From assembly GCF_009601685.2 (NCBI RefSeq), contig NZ_CP045701.2, positions 1,302,001 through 1,366,000 of the forward strand: a DNA stretch of 64,000 nucleotides, given 5' to 3'. This DNA is from Pseudomonas brassicacearum. Lineage in GTDB: Bacteria; Pseudomonadota; Gammaproteobacteria; Pseudomonadales; Pseudomonadaceae. The notes under the pieces are model-generated. The model was not told the origin of the DNA, did no database searches, and was given only the letters and a program-made list of their open reading frames with translations. Below, in pieces: positions 1-11,500 of the stretch. Every line of letters begins with the position of its first letter. Positions within the stretch are counted from its first letter, which is position 1. Made by a program: the position numbers and the translations under genes.

Positions 1-1
1 T

Positions 2-1237
2 TCCGTGGGCTTTGGCATGCCATTGCTGCGCTGGCACGACAAGAAAGGCACCGAGTTCGTCGTAGCGGCCATCCCGCTGGGCGGCTACGTCAAGATGCTC
101 GACGAGCGCGAAGGCGAAGTCCCGGCCGATCAGCTCGATCAATCCTTCAATCGCAAGACCGTCCGTCAGCGTATCGCCATCGTCGCGGCGGGGCCAATCG
201 CCAACTTCCTGCTGGCCATGGTGTTTTTCTGGGGCCTGGCGATGCTGGGCAGCGAGCAGGTGCGTCCGGTCATCGGTGCGGTGGAATCGGGTAGCATTGC
301 CGCCCGTGCCGGGCTGGGTGCCGGGCAGGAAATCGTGGCGATCGATGGAGAGCCGACGACGGGCTGGGCGGCGGTCAATCTGCAACTGGTGCGTCGCCTG
401 GGTGAGAGCGGCTCGTTGCAATTGATGGTGCGCGAGCAGGGCTCCACGGTGGATTCACCTCGCGAACTGGCCTTGGACAACTGGCTCAAGGGCGCCGACG
501 AGCCGGATCCGATCCGGTCCCTGGGGATCCGGCCATGGCGTCCGGCGATGCCGCCAATACTTGCCGAGCTCGATCCGAAAGGCCCGGCCCATGCTGCCGG
601 CCTGAAGACCGGCGATCGGTTGCTGGCACTCGACGGCCAGCCGGTCGGTGACTGGCAACAGGTGGTCGATTCAGTTCGCGTACGTCCCGATAGCAAGATT
701 GTGCTGCGCGTCGAGCGCGACGGTGCTCCAATCGATGTCCCGGTGACCCTGGCCGCCCGTGGCGAGAGCAAGGCGCCGACCGGTTACCTGGGGGCGGGCG
801 TCAAGGCAGTGGACTGGCCGCCGGAAATGATTCGCGAGGTCAGTTTCGGCCCCGTGGCGGCGATTGGCGAGGGTGCGCGTCGTACCTGGACCATGAGTGT
901 CCTGACGCTGGACTCGCTCAAGAAAATGTTGTTCGGCGAGCTCTCGGTAAAAAACTTGAGTGGACCGATAACCATTGCTAAAGTGGCGGGCGCTTCTGCC
1001 CAGTCGGGCGTCGCTGATTTCCTGAATTTCCTTGCTTATCTGAGCATTAGCCTGGGGGTTCTGAATTTGCTGCCCATCCCGGTACTGGATGGGGGGCATC
1101 TGCTGTTTTATCTGATCGAGTGGGCGCGTGGTCGTCCCTTGTCGGATCGGGTGCAGGGTTGGGGGATACAGATCGGTATCAGCTTGGTGGTCGGGGTCAT
1201 GTTGCTTGCCCTCGTCAACGATCTGGGCCGTCTGTAA
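2..1237 (+). CDS. rseP: RseP site-2 zinc metalloprotease (5' truncated by window)
   Basis: Inner-membrane intramembrane protease that makes the second cut in anti-sigma factor (RseA/MucA) to release the envelope-stress sigma factor. The reading frame is open to the left edge, and the visible protein begins just after the expected N-terminal HExxH segment, so the zinc ligand motif itself lies outside the window. Seen here: the membrane-reentrant GGYVKMLDE stretch, a hydrophobic segment NFLLAMVFFWG, two PDZ domains (around 255-510 and 550-770), and the second active-site motif PVLDGGHLL near 1081 followed by a C-terminal hydrophobic segment. It lies 74 bases upstream of bamA, the usual arrangement in gamma-proteobacteria. 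Confidence 0.96.
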   Translation, partial: SVGFGMPLLRWHDKKGTEFVVAAIPLGGYVKMLDEREGEVPADQLDQSFNRKTVRQRIAIVAAGPIANFLLAMVFFWGLAMLGSEQVRPVIGAVESGSIAARAGLGAGQEIVAIDGEPTTGWAAVNLQLVRRLGESGSLQLMVREQGSTVDSPRELALDNWLKGADEPDPIRSLGIRPWRPAMPPILAELDPKGPAHAAGLKTGDRLLALDGQPVGDWQQVVDSVRVRPDSKIVLRVERDGAPIDVPVTLAARGESKAPTGYLGAGVKAVDWPPEMIREVSFGPVAAIGEGARRTWTMSVLTLDSLKKMLFGELSVKNLSGPITIAKVAGASAQSGVADFLNFLAYLSISLGVLNLLPIPVLDGGHLLFYLIEWARGRPLSDRVQGWGIQIGISLVVGVMLLALVNDLGRL

Positions 1238-1311
1238 CGCTTCGCTGAATTGCGAATCTGCCGCATTTTGCGGCAGTTTGTTTATTGCCAGTTGGAATAA
1301 GAAAGGACTTC

Positions 1312-3687
1312 ATGAAACGTCTGCTGCTAACTGCGGTTCTCACCGTATTGATGATCGCCGAAGTTCACGCCGAGTCCTTCACTATCTCTGATATTCGCGT
1401 CAATGGCCTCCAGCGGGTCTCCGCGGGTAGCGTCTTTGGTGCCTTGCCGTTGAACGTCGGCGAGCAGGCGGATGATCGGCGCCTGGTGGAATCCACGCGT
1501 GCGCTGTTCAAGACCGGCTTCTTTCAAGATATCCAACTGGGCCGTGACGGCAATGTCCTGGTCATCACCGTGGTCGAGCGTCCGTCGGTCGCCAGTATCG
1601 AGATCGAAGGCAACAAGGCGATCTCCACCGAAGACCTGATGAAGGGCCTCAAGCAATCCGGCCTGGCCGAAGGCGAGATCTTCCAGCGCGCCACCCTCGA
1701 GGGTGTGCGTAACGAACTGCAACGCCAGTACGTTGCCCAGGGCCGCTACTCGGCCACCGTCGACACCGAAGTGGTGCCGCAACCGCGCAACCGCGTCGGC
1801 CTGAAGGTCAATATCAACGAAGGCACCGTGGCGGCCATCCAGCACATCAACGTGGTGGGCAACACGGTTTTCCCTGACGAAGACCTGATGGACCTGTTCG
1901 AGCTCAAGACCACCAACTGGCTGTCGTTCTTCAAGAACGACGACAAGTACGCCCGTGAAAAACTCTCCGGTGACCTGGAGCGCCTGCGTTCCTACTACCT
2001 GGACCGTGGCTACATCAACATGGACATCGCCTCGACCCAGGTGTCCATCACTCCGGACAAGAAGCACGTCTACATCACCGTCAACGTCAACGAAGGCGAG
2101 AAATACACCGTCGGTGACGTCAAGCTCAGCGGTGACCTGAAAGTGCCTGAAGACCAGGTCAAGTCGCTGCTGCTGGTGCAGAAGGGCCAGGTGTTCTCGC
2201 GCAAGCTGATGACCACCACGTCCGAGCTGATCACCCGTCGCCTGGGTAACGAGGGCTACACCTTCGCCAACGTCAACGGCGTGCCACAGCCGCACGATGA
2301 AGACCATACCGTCGACATCACCTTCGCCGTCGACCCGGGCAAGCGCGCCTACGTCAACCGCATCAACTTCCGTGGCAACACCAAGTCCGAAGACGAAGTG
2401 CTGCGCCGGGAAATGCGCCAGATGGAAGGTGGCTGGGCCTCGACCTACCTGATCGACCAGTCCAAGACCCGCCTGGAGCGCCTGGGCTTCTTCAAGGAAG
2501 TCAACGTCGAGACCCCGGCCGTGCCGGGCGTCGATGACCAGGTCGATGTGAACTACAGCGTCGAAGAGCAGGCTTCCGGCTCGATCACCGCCAGTGTCGG
2601 TTTTGCCCAGAGCGCCGGTTTGATCCTCGGTGGTTCGATCACCCAGAACAACTTCCTGGGTACCGGTAACAGGGTCAGCGTCGGCTTGACCCGCAGCGAG
2701 TACCAGACCCGCTACAACTTCGGTTATGTGGACCCGTACTGGACCGCTGATGGTGTGAGCCTGGGCTACAACGCCTTCTATCGCACCACCGACTATGACG
2801 AGCTCGATTCCGATATCTCCAGCTATGCTGTGGACAGCTACGGTGTCGGTGCCAACGTGGGTTACCCGATCAGCGAGACTTCGCGCCTGACCTTCGGCCT
2901 CACCGCCCAACAGGACAAGATCAACACGGGCAAGTACACCGTTGACGAGATCTTTGACTTCGTTAACAAGGAAGGTGATAGCTACCTGAACTTCAAGGCG
3001 TCTGCCGGTTGGTCCGAGTCGACCCTGAACAAGGGCGTACTAGCGACCCGTGGTCATTCCCAGAGCCTGGTTCTGGAAACGACTACGCCAGGCAGTGACC
3101 TGTCGTTCTTCAAACTTGACTATCGTGGCCAGCTGTTCCAGCCGTTGACCGACAACTACACCATGCGCCTGCACACCGAACTGGGCTATGGCGACGGCTA
3201 CGGTTCGACCGATGGCCTGCCGTTCTACGAGAACTACTACGCCGGTGGTTTCAACTCGGTGCGTGGCTTCAAGGACAGTACCTTGGGCCCGCGCAGTACG
3301 CCGAGCCGGGGCACCAACCCGGGGACCATTGAAGACCCGGACCAGGATCCACTGCCATTCGGTGGCAACGTCCTCATCCAGGGCGGTGCCGAGATCCTGT
3401 TCCCGATGCCGTTCGTCAAGGATCAACGCTCCCTGCGTACCTCGGTATTCTGGGACGTGGGTAACGTTTTCGACTCCAGTTGCAGCGACACCACCAACGC
3501 CAACGGCACCAAGTCCAACACAAAGTGCAACGACATCAGCCTGAGCAACCTGGCCAGTTCCGTGGGTGTGGGCGTGACCTGGGTCACCGCACTGGGCCCC
3601 TTGAGCTTCGCATTGGCGATGCCGATCAAGAAACCGGATGACGCTGAAACCCAAGTGTTCCAATTCTCCCTCGGCCAGACGTTCTAA
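1312..3687 (+). CDS. bamA: BamA outer membrane protein assembly factor
   Basis: Central subunit of the BAM complex that folds and inserts beta-barrel proteins in the outer membrane. The 791-residue product starts with a signal peptide (MKRLLLTAVLTVLMIAEVHA, cleaved after residue 20). Five POTRA domains follow to about residue 420, then a 16-strand Omp85 barrel with the conserved NSVRGF loop motif near base 3255 and the C-terminal aromatic end SLGQTF. The ATG at 1312 is preceded by a GAAAGGA ribosome site; the frame is open further upstream but that would bury the signal peptide. It sits between rseP and skp. Confidence 0.97.
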   Translation: MKRLLLTAVLTVLMIAEVHAESFTISDIRVNGLQRVSAGSVFGALPLNVGEQADDRRLVESTRALFKTGFFQDIQLGRDGNVLVITVVERPSVASIEIEGNKAISTEDLMKGLKQSGLAEGEIFQRATLEGVRNELQRQYVAQGRYSATVDTEVVPQPRNRVGLKVNINEGTVAAIQHINVVGNTVFPDEDLMDLFELKTTNWLSFFKNDDKYAREKLSGDLERLRSYYLDRGYINMDIASTQVSITPDKKHVYITVNVNEGEKYTVGDVKLSGDLKVPEDQVKSLLLVQKGQVFSRKLMTTTSELITRRLGNEGYTFANVNGVPQPHDEDHTVDITFAVDPGKRAYVNRINFRGNTKSEDEVLRREMRQMEGGWASTYLIDQSKTRLERLGFFKEVNVETPAVPGVDDQVDVNYSVEEQASGSITASVGFAQSAGLILGGSITQNNFLGTGNRVSVGLTRSEYQTRYNFGYVDPYWTADGVSLGYNAFYRTTDYDELDSDISSYAVDSYGVGANVGYPISETSRLTFGLTAQQDKINTGKYTVDEIFDFVNKEGDSYLNFKASAGWSESTLNKGVLATRGHSQSLVLETTTPGSDLSFFKLDYRGQLFQPLTDNYTMRLHTELGYGDGYGSTDGLPFYENYYAGGFNSVRGFKDSTLGPRSTPSRGTNPGTIEDPDQDPLPFGGNVLIQGGAEILFPMPFVKDQRSLRTSVFWDVGNVFDSSCSDTTNANGTKSNTKCNDISLSNLASSVGVGVTWVTALGPLSFALAMPIKKPDDAETQVFQFSLGQTF

Positions 3688-3732
3688 GCGTCTGACCCAA
3701 GATAACGACAATGGATTTTGTAGGAGTACATC

Positions 3733-4236
3733 GTGCGTAAGTTGACTCAATTGGTTCTCCTGGCGACCTTACTGGTCGCAGGTCCGGCTTTTGCCGACAT
3801 GAAGATCGCCGTGCTGAATTATCAGATGGCCCTGCTGGAATCCGACGCGGCGAAGAAATATGCCGTGGATGCGGAGAAGAAATTCGGCCCGCAACTGACC
3901 AAGCTCAAGGGCCTGGAAAGCAGCGCCAAGGGCATTCAGGATCGTCTGGTAGCCGGTGGCGACAAGATGGCCCAGGGTGAGCGCGAGCGTCTGGAGCTTG
4001 AATTCAAGCAAAAGGCCCGTGACTTCCAGTTCCAGTCCAAGGAGCTGAACGAAGCGAAAGCTGTTGCCGACCGCGAGATGCTCAAGCAACTCAAGCCTAA
4101 ACTCGACCGAGCCGTGGAAGAAGTCATCAAGAAAGGTGGTTTTGACCTGGTGTTCGAGCGTGGCGCTGTGATCGATGTCAAGCCTCAATACGACATCACG
4201 CGCCAGGTGATCGAGCGCATGAATCAGCTGAAGTAA
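3733..4236 (+). CDS. skp: Skp/OmpH periplasmic chaperone
   Basis: Periplasmic holdase that carries unfolded outer membrane proteins to BamA. GTG start with an upstream AGGAG. The first 21 residues (MRKLTQLVLLATLLVAGPAFA) form a signal peptide; mature DMKIAVLNYQMALLES matches the OmpH family start. The middle of the 167-residue protein is rich in K, E, Q and L with heptad spacing, as expected for the tentacle-like coiled coils of the Skp trimer. It is 45 bases after bamA and 3 bases before lpxD, so probably cotranscribed with both. Confidence 0.95.
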   Translation: MRKLTQLVLLATLLVAGPAFADMKIAVLNYQMALLESDAAKKYAVDAEKKFGPQLTKLKGLESSAKGIQDRLVAGGDKMAQGERERLELEFKQKARDFQFQSKELNEAKAVADREMLKQLKPKLDRAVEEVIKKGGFDLVFERGAVIDVKPQYDITRQVIERMNQLK

Positions 4237-4239
4237 TCC

Positions 4240-5295
4240 ATGACAGCGACTATCAAGCTCGGCCAGTTGGCCGAGTTCCTCGGCGCCACCCTGCGTGGCG
4301 ACCCGGAGAAGGCAATTACTGGGCTAGCCACTTTGCAAGAGGCTGGCCCAGCTCAGTTGAGCTTTCTGGCAAATCCTCAATACCGCAAATACCTGGCCGA
4401 CAGCCGGGCAGCCGCGCTATTGCTCAAGGCCGCTGACGCCGATGGGTTTGCCGGCGATGCCCTGATCGTGCCCGATCCGTACCTGGCGTATGCCCGCGTT
4501 TCCCATCTGTTCGATCCCAAGCCGAAATCGGTTGCCGGTATTCACCCCAGCGCAGTGATCGCGGCAGATGCCGTGGTTGACCCCACGGCCAGCGTCGGCC
4601 CGTTCGTGGTCATCGAAAGCGCGGCACGAATCGGTGCCGGCGTCACGCTGGGTGCCCATTGTGTCATTGGTGCGCGCAGCGAGATCGGCGAAGGTGGCTG
4701 GCTGGCACCACGGGTCACCCTGTATCACGATGTGCGCGTCGGCAAGCGGGTCGTGATTCAGTCCGGCGCAGTGCTGGGCGGCGAAGGGTTCGGTTTTGCC
4801 AACGAGAAAGGCATCTGGCAGAAAATTGCCCAGGTCGGCGGCGTCACCATTGGCGATGACGTGGAGATTGGCGTCAACACCGCGATCGACCGCGGTGCCC
4901 TGGCCGACACGGTCATCGGCAATGGCGTCAAGCTCGACAACCAGATCCAGATCGCCCACAACGTCCAGGTCGGTGACCACACCGCCATGGCCGCCTGCGT
5001 GGGCATCTCCGGCAGCACCAAGATCGGCAAGCACTGCATGCTCGCCGGTGGCGTGGGGCTGGTGGGTCATATCGATATCTGTGACAACGTGTTCCTGACC
5101 GGGATGACCATGGTGACTCACTCGATTACCGAGCCGGGTGCCTATTCTTCCGGTACGGCGATGCAGCCAGCAGCCGAATGGCGCAAGAGCGCGGCCCGTA
5201 TCCGTCAGCTCGACGACATCGCGCGACGTCTGAAGCAGGTGGAAAAGCGTGTAGGGGACGTGACCCCTGGCGGTAATGCTTCATCAGATGGCTGA
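4240..5295 (+). CDS. lpxD: LpxD UDP-3-O-acylglucosamine N-acyltransferase
   Basis: Adds the second hydroxyacyl chain, from acyl-ACP, to UDP-3-O-acylglucosamine in lipid A synthesis. The 351-residue protein has the N-terminal uridine-binding domain, then a long left-handed beta-helix of hexapeptide repeats (about residues 100-290). The segment [12 protein letters not shown] contains the family's catalytic histidine. The C-terminal helix ([21 protein letters not shown]) is typical of the family. Start ATG lies 3 bases after the skp stop. Confidence 0.97.
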   Translation: MTATIKLGQLAEFLGATLRGDPEKAITGLATLQEAGPAQLSFLANPQYRKYLADSRAAALLLKAADADGFAGDALIVPDPYLAYARVSHLFDPKPKSVAGIHPSAVIAADAVVDPTASVGPFVVIESAARIGAGVTLGAHCVIGARSEIGEGGWLAPRVTLYHDVRVGKRVVIQSGAVLGGEGFGFANEKGIWQKIAQVGGVTIGDDVEIGVNTAIDRGALADTVIGNGVKLDNQIQIAHNVQVGDHTAMAACVGISGSTKIGKHCMLAGGVGLVGHIDICDNVFLTGMTMVTHSITEPGAYSSGTAMQPAAEWRKSAARIRQLDDIARRLKQVEKRVGDVTPGGNASSDG

Positions 5296-5400
5296 TACCA
5301 TTTCCATATCAAGTGTGCACAGCCGTTAGGGCTTCTTGATTTGCTAGCGGAGTGCGCGTCACTCGTGCGCTTCCAATCTTTACATAGGCTTCCCCCCGAA

Positions 5401-5841
5401 ATGATGGACATCAACGAGATTCGCGAATACCTGCCTCACCGTTACCCGTTCCTGCTGGTGGATCGGGTGGTGGACCTGGACGTTGAAGGCAAGCGCATTC
5501 GCGCCTACAAGAATGTCAGCATCAACGAGCCGTTCTTCAATGGTCACTTCCCCGCGCATCCAATCATGCCGGGCGTATTGATCATCGAGGCGATGGCTCA
5601 GGCTGCCGGGATCCTTGGTTTCAAAATGCTCGACGTAAAGCCTGCCGACGGCACGCTCTATTACTTCGTCGGTTCCGACAAACTGCGCTTCCGTCAACCG
5701 GTCACCCCGGGCGATCAGTTGATCCTCGAAGCCAAGTTCATCAGTTGCAAGCGCCAGATCTGGAAGTTCGAATGCCAGGCTTCGGTCGACGGCAAGCCAG
5801 TCTGCTCCGCTGAAATCATCTGTGCGGAACGCAAGCTATGA
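5401..5841 (+). CDS. fabZ: FabZ (3R)-hydroxyacyl-ACP dehydratase
   Basis: Dehydrates 3-hydroxyacyl-ACP in fatty acid elongation and competes with LpxA and LpxD for hydroxyacyl-ACP. The hot-dog fold protein of 146 residues begins [22 protein letters not shown]. The active-site segment [19 protein letters not shown] carries the catalytic His and the later Glu. The start was placed at 5401 because the more upstream in-frame codons add residues not found in the family; ATG at 5404 is an equal alternative. Its stop overlaps the lpxA start (ATGA). Confidence 0.96.
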   Translation: MMDINEIREYLPHRYPFLLVDRVVDLDVEGKRIRAYKNVSINEPFFNGHFPAHPIMPGVLIIEAMAQAAGILGFKMLDVKPADGTLYYFVGSDKLRFRQPVTPGDQLILEAKFISCKRQIWKFECQASVDGKPVCSAEIICAERKL

Positions 5842-6614
5842 GTTTGATTGACCCTCGCGCAATCATCGATCCGACGGCCGTTTTGGCCGCCGATGTCGAG
5901 GTCGGCCCGTGGTCGATTGTCGGCGCAGGTGTGGAAATCGGCGAGGGTACGGTGATCGGTCCCCACGTAATTCTCAAGGGACCGACCCGGATTGGTCGGC
6001 ACAATCGCATCTACCAGTTTTCTTCGGTAGGCGAGGACACGCCCGATCTCAAGTACAAAGGTGAAGAAACCCGTTTGGTCATCGGCGATCACAACGTGAT
6101 CCGCGAAGGTGTGACGATTCACCGTGGCACCGTTCAGGATCGTTCCGAAACGACCCTGGGCGACCACAACCTGATCATGGCCTATGCGCACATCGGCCAT
6201 GACAGCGTGATTGGCAACCATTGCATCCTGGTCAACAACACTGCGCTGGCCGGCCATGTGCATGTGGATGATTGGGCGATCCTGTCCGGGTTCACCCTGG
6301 TGCACCAGTATTGCCATATCGGCGCCCATAGCTTCTCTGGCATGGGCACTGCCATCGGCAAGGACGTCCCGGCCTATGTCACGGTGTTCGGCAACCCGGC
6401 CGAAGCCCGCAGCATGAACTTCGAAGGCATGCGCCGTCGTGGTTTCAGCGAAGAGGCGATTACGGCGCTGCGTCGTGCCTACAAGGTCGTGTATCGCCAG
6501 GGCCTGACGGTCGAGCAAGCACTCGCCGAACTGGCCGAGGCTTCGGCGCAATACCCGGAAGTCGCGATCTTCCGCGACTCCATCCAGTCTTCGACCCGCG
6601 GCATCACTCGCTGA
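5838..6614 (+). CDS. lpxA: LpxA UDP-N-acetylglucosamine acyltransferase
   Basis: First enzyme of lipid A synthesis, moving a hydroxyacyl chain from ACP to UDP-GlcNAc. The 258 residues are mostly hexapeptide beta-helix with a C-terminal alpha-helical domain. The catalytic histidine motif [16 protein letters not shown] is present, as is the conserved [19 protein letters not shown] linker. The start codon overlaps the fabZ stop by 4 bases, and lpxB follows after 2 bases, indicating tight translational coupling. Confidence 0.97.
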   Translation: MSLIDPRAIIDPTAVLAADVEVGPWSIVGAGVEIGEGTVIGPHVILKGPTRIGRHNRIYQFSSVGEDTPDLKYKGEETRLVIGDHNVIREGVTIHRGTVQDRSETTLGDHNLIMAYAHIGHDSVIGNHCILVNNTALAGHVHVDDWAILSGFTLVHQYCHIGAHSFSGMGTAIGKDVPAYVTVFGNPAEARSMNFEGMRRRGFSEEAITALRRAYKVVYRQGLTVEQALAELAEASAQYPEVAIFRDSIQSSTRGITR

Positions 6615-6616
6615 CC

Positions 6617-7747
6617 ATGGCTAACTTGCGTATTGCACTGGTGGCGGGAGAGGCTTCCGGTGACATTCTGGGCGCCGGTTTGATGCGCGCGCTCAAGGCG
6701 CAGCATCCCGCTGTCGAATTCATTGGCGTTGGCGGGCCGTTGATGGAGGCCGAGGGCCTGACGTCCTACTTCCCGATGGAACGCCTGTCGGTGATGGGCC
6801 TGGTGGAAGTGCTCGGTCGTCTGCGCGAGCTGCTGGCCCGGCGCAAGAAACTGATCCAGACCCTGATCGACGAAAAACCGGATGTGTTCATCGGCATCGA
6901 TGCGCCGGATTTCACCCTCAATATCGAACTCAAGTTGCGTCAGGCCGGTATCAAGACCGTGCATTACGTCAGCCCGTCGGTCTGGGCCTGGCGGCAGAAG
7001 CGGGTGCTGAAGATTCGCGAAGGTTGCGACCTGATGCTGACGCTGCTGCCGTTCGAAGCCCGGTTCTACGAAGAGAAGGGTGTGCCGGTGCGGTTTGTCG
7101 GTCACACCCTGGCCGATACTATTCCCCTGGAAGCCGACCGCGACGCGGCCCGCCAGGCGTTGGGCTTGCCCGAGGGACCGCTGGTGGCCTTGATGCCCGG
7201 CAGCCGGGGCGGCGAAGTGAGTCGCCTGGGCGGCCTGTTTTTCGACGCCGCCGAGCGACTTCGGGCGCTGCGCCCCGGTGTACGTTTTGTCCTGCCGTGT
7301 GCCAGCGCGCAGCGTCGCGCCCAGTTGGAAGCGTTGCTGGTCGGTCGCGATTTGCCGGTGACGCTGCTCGACGGTCGTTCCCATGAGGCGTTGGCGGCTT
7401 GCGATGCCGTGTTGATTGCCTCCGGCACTGCTACCCTTGAAGCGCTGTTGTATAAACGCCCGATGGTGGTCGCCTATCGCCTGGCACCGCTGACGTTCTG
7501 GATTCTCAAGCGCATGGTCAAGAGTCCCTACGTGTCGTTGCCGAACCTGTTGGCCCAGCGCTTGTTGGTGCCGGAACTGCTGCAGGACGAGGCGAGCGCC
7601 GATGCGCTGGCCACCACGCTGTTGCCCTTGATTGATGGCGGCGAGGAACAGACCCGGGGCTTTGACGAAATCCACCGTACCTTGCGTCGTGATGCTTCCA
7701 ACCAGGCAGCTGACGCGGTACTGACCCTGATTGGCGCAAAACCATGA
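6617..7747 (+). CDS. lpxB: LpxB lipid-A-disaccharide synthase
   Basis: Membrane-associated GT19 glycosyltransferase that joins UDP-2,3-diacylglucosamine to lipid X, giving the lipid A disaccharide. 376 residues with the N-terminal [16 protein letters not shown] motif, the central [14 protein letters not shown] motif and the C-terminal sugar-nucleotide segment [20 protein letters not shown]. It overlaps rnhB by 4 bases (ATGA). Confidence 0.97.
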   Translation: MANLRIALVAGEASGDILGAGLMRALKAQHPAVEFIGVGGPLMEAEGLTSYFPMERLSVMGLVEVLGRLRELLARRKKLIQTLIDEKPDVFIGIDAPDFTLNIELKLRQAGIKTVHYVSPSVWAWRQKRVLKIREGCDLMLTLLPFEARFYEEKGVPVRFVGHTLADTIPLEADRDAARQALGLPEGPLVALMPGSRGGEVSRLGGLFFDAAERLRALRPGVRFVLPCASAQRRAQLEALLVGRDLPVTLLDGRSHEALAACDAVLIASGTATLEALLYKRPMVVAYRLAPLTFWILKRMVKSPYVSLPNLLAQRLLVPELLQDEASADALATTLLPLIDGGEEQTRGFDEIHRTLRRDASNQAADAVLTLIGAKP

Positions 7748-8388
7748 GCAACCCAAAGCTACAGATGGGCCTGGATTTCAACCTGGTCGCCGAAGTGGAA
7801 GAACTGGTGGCCGGTGTCGATGAAGTGGGGCGTGGCCCGTTGTGCGGCGCGGTGGTGACGGCGGCGGTGATTCTCGACCCGAAGCGGCCGATCCTGGGCC
7901 TCAACGATTCGAAGAAGCTCACTGAAGCCCGTCGCGAAAAGCTCTACGACGAGATCTGCGAGAAAGCCCTGAGCTGGTGCATCGCCCGGGCCGAAGTCGA
8001 AGAAATCGATGAACTCAATATCCTGCACGCCACCATGCTTGCCATGCAGCGTGCCGTGCAGGGCCTGCACATCACGCCGAAATTGGCGATGATCGATGGC
8101 AATCGCTGCCCGAAATTGTCGATGCGCGCCGAAGCGGTGATCCAGGGCGACGGCAAGGTGCCAGCGATCGCAGCAGCCTCGATTCTGGCGAAGGTCAGCC
8201 GTGACCGGGAAATGAGCGCCTTCGAGTTGATCTACCCGGGCTATGGCATCGGCAGCCACAAGGGCTACCCGACTCCCGTTCATCTGGAGGCCCTGGCGCG
8301 CCTTGGGCCAACGCCGATCCATAGGCGTTCGTTCGCCCCGGTGCGGCTGGCTTATGAAGCCCGTGATGGCTTGATCGAAAGGATATGA
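7744..8388 (+). CDS. rnhB: Ribonuclease HII
   Basis: Cuts RNA in RNA-DNA hybrids, including single ribonucleotides misinserted in DNA. The 214-residue protein has the catalytic DEDD set beginning with [17 protein letters not shown] near residue 20, plus the SYKGYPT-like motif [17 protein letters not shown] near the C terminus. Translationally coupled to lpxB. A REPIN palindrome follows it, so it is probably the last gene of the lipid A operon. Confidence 0.96.
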   Translation: MSNPKLQMGLDFNLVAEVEELVAGVDEVGRGPLCGAVVTAAVILDPKRPILGLNDSKKLTEARREKLYDEICEKALSWCIARAEVEEIDELNILHATMLAMQRAVQGLHITPKLAMIDGNRCPKLSMRAEAVIQGDGKVPAIAAASILAKVSRDREMSAFELIYPGYGIGSHKGYPTPVHLEALARLGPTPIHRRSFAPVRLAYEARDGLIERI

Positions 8389-8417
8389 CGAAAGCGTCGC
8401 AATGCCCTGCCATGCCC

Positions 8418-8507
8418 TGTAGGAGCTGTCGAGCGAAGCGAGGCTGCGATCTTTCCGCTGCCGATTGAGTCGAGAGTGAAAGATCGCAGGCTTCGACAGC
8501 TCCTACA
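8418..8507. repeat. REPIN-type inverted repeat between rnhB and dnaE
   Basis: Two inverted arms, TGTAGGAGCTGTCGA at the left and TCGACAGCTCCTACA at the right, enclose a second inverted pair (GATCTTTC and GAAAGATC). The same arm sequence recurs at 35412-35533. Such paired REP palindromes are common between Pseudomonas genes. It fills most of the 183-base gap before dnaE. Confidence 0.85.
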
Positions 8508-8571
8508 TGTTTTACCCAAGGCCCGGTACAATCCGGGCCTTGTTGTTTTCATGACTTAACGCAGGATCACT

Positions 8572-11500
8572 ATGCCGGCTTCATTCGTTCATCTACGCCT
8601 GCACACTGAATACTCCCTGGTCGACGGTCTGGTGCGGATCAAGCCCCTGGTCAAGACCCTGGTGGGCATGAACATGCCTGCCGTGGCGGTCACCGACCAG
8701 AACAACATGTGTTCGCTGGTCAAGTTCTACAAGGCCGCCATGGGCGCCGGGATCAAGCCGATCTGTGGCGCCGACCTGTGGCTGTCGAACAAGGACCCGG
8801 ACGCCCCGCTGAGCCGTATCAGCCTGTTGGTGATGAACGCCCTGGGCTATCGCAACCTCACCGAACTGATCTCCCGTGGTTTTATCGACGGCCAGCGCAA
8901 CGGCTCGATCATCATCGAGCGCGAGTGGGTGGCCGAGGCCAGCGAAGGGCTGATCATGCTGTCGGCGGCCAAGGAGGGTGAAATCGGCCTGGCCCTGCTC
9001 AGCGGCAACCCTGAAGAAGCCGAGACGCTGGCCCGCGACTGGATGGCGGTGTTCCCGGATCGCTTCTACATCGAAGTGCAGCGCACCAACCGTCCCAATG
9101 ACGAAGAGCACCTGCACGCCGCCGTCGCCCTGGCCGACAGGATCGGCGCGCCGCTGGTGGCGACCAACGATGTGCGCTTCATCAAGCAGGAAGATTTCGA
9201 AGCCCACGAGACCCGCGTCTGCATCGGTGAGGGCCGGGCCCTCGATGACCCGCGCCGTTCGAAGAACTACAGCGACCAGCAATACCTCAAGAGCGCCGAG
9301 GAAATGGCCGAGCTGTTCAGCGACCTGCCCGAGGCGCTGGAAAACACGGTCGAGATCGCCAAGCGCTGCAACATCGAAGTGAAACTGGGCAAACACTTCC
9401 TGCCCAACTTCCCGATTCCCGATGGCATGACCATCGACGAGTATTTCCGCAAGGTGTCCTTCGACGGCCTTGAGGATCGCCTCAGTGTCCTGCTGCCCAA
9501 GGACACCACCGAAGATTACGAAGCCAAGCGCCAGGTCTATGTCGATCGGTTGAATTTCGAGCTGGATATCATCATCCAGATGGGCTTCCCCGGTTACTTC
9601 CTGATCGTGATGGACTTTATCCAGTGGGCCAAGAACAACGGCGTGCCGGTGGGCCCTGGCCGTGGATCGGGTGCCGGGTCGCTGGTGGCCTACGTGCAGA
9701 AGATCACCGACCTCGACCCGTTGGAATACGACCTGCTGTTCGAACGTTTCCTCAACCCGGAACGGGTGTCGATGCCCGACTTCGACGTCGACTTCTGCAT
9801 GGACGGTCGCGACCGGGTGATTGACTACGTGGCCGAGAAATATGGCCGCAACGCGGTGAGCCAGATCATCACGTTCGGTTCCATGGCCGCCAAGGCGGTG
9901 GTACGCGACGTGGCGCGGGTGCAGGGCAAGTCCTACGGTTTGGCGGATCGTCTGTCGAAGATGATTCCGTTCGAAGTCGGCATGACCCTGGAAAAAGCCT
10001 ACGAGCAGGAAGAAATCCTGCGGGACTTCATCAAGGTCGACGAAGAAGCCGCAGAGATCTGGGAAATGGCCCGCAAGCTCGAAGGCGTGGTGCGTAACGT
10101 CGGCAAGCACGCCGGGGGCGTGGTAATCGCACCGACCAAGCTGACTGACTTCTCGCCGATCTATTGCGATGAAGAGGGCGACGGCCTGGTGACCCAGTTC
10201 GACAAGGATGACGTCGAGGCGGCGGGGCTGGTGAAGTTCGACTTCCTCGGTCTGCGGACCCTGACCATCATCGACTGGGCGCTGAAAACCATCAACCGTG
10301 ACCGGGCCAAGGTCGGCGAAGCACCGCTGGACATTGCCTTCATCCCGCTGGATGACAAACCGACTTACAACCTGCTGCAAAAAGCCGAAACCACGGCGGT
10401 GTTCCAGCTTGAATCCCGGGGCATGAAGGAGCTGATCAAAAAGCTCAAGCCCGACTGCCTGGAAGACCTGATCGCATTGGTGGCCCTGTTCCGTCCGGGC
10501 CCTTTGCAATCGGGCATGGTGGATGACTTCATCAACCGTAAGCACGGTCGCGCCGAGCTGGCATACCCGCACTCCGATTATCAGTACGAAGGCTTGAAAC
10601 CGGTGCTGGCACCGACCTACGGCATCATCCTGTATCAGGAACAGGTGATGCAGATTGCCCAGGTCATGGCCGGTTATACCCTCGGCGGTGCGGACATGCT
10701 GCGCCGGGCCATGGGTAAGAAAAAGCCCGAGGAGATGGCCAAGCAACGCGGCGGTTTCATTGAGGGGTGCGCCACCAACGGCATCGACCCTGACCTGGCC
10801 GGTAACATTTTCGACCTGGTGGAAAAGTTCGCCGGCTACGGCTTCAACAAATCCCACTCCGCCGCCTATGGCCTGGTGTCGTACCAGACCGCCTGGCTGA
10901 AGGCGCACTACCCGGCGCCGTTCATGGCTGCCGTGCTGTCGGCGGATATGCACAACACCGACAAGGTCGTGACCTTGATCGAAGAAGTGCGGACCATGAA
11001 GTTGCGCCTCGACGCACCGGACGTGAACGCTTCGGAGTTCAAGTTCACGGTGAACGACGAAGGCCGCATCATCTATGGCCTGGGCGCGATCAAGGGCGTG
11101 GGCGAGGGGCCGGTGGAGGCCATTACCGAAGCGCGCCAGGACGGGCCGTTCAAGGACCTGTTCGATTTCTGCGCCCGGGTTGACCTCAAGCGCATCAACA
11201 AGCGCACCCTCGACGGTTTGATCCGCAGTGGCGCGTTGGACCGCTTGGGCCCTTACTTCCAGGATGAGCCCAAGGCCTACCAGGCCAACATCGACCGCAA
11301 CCGCGCGGTGTTGCTGGCGGCGATGGAGGAGGCGATCAAGGCCGCCGAACAGACTGCCCGCACCCATGACAGCGGCCACGCCGACCTGTTTGGCGGGCTG
11401 TTCGTCGAGGAAGACGCCGATGTCTACGGCAACCATCGCAAGGCCAAGGAACTGACCCTCAAGGAACGCCTCAAGGGTGAGAAAGACACCTTGGGCCTGT

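Noticed and set aside
1327..2910. 527-codon frame antisense to bamA
   Set aside because: Same kind of antisense shadow; composition rich in V, D and G with no domain.
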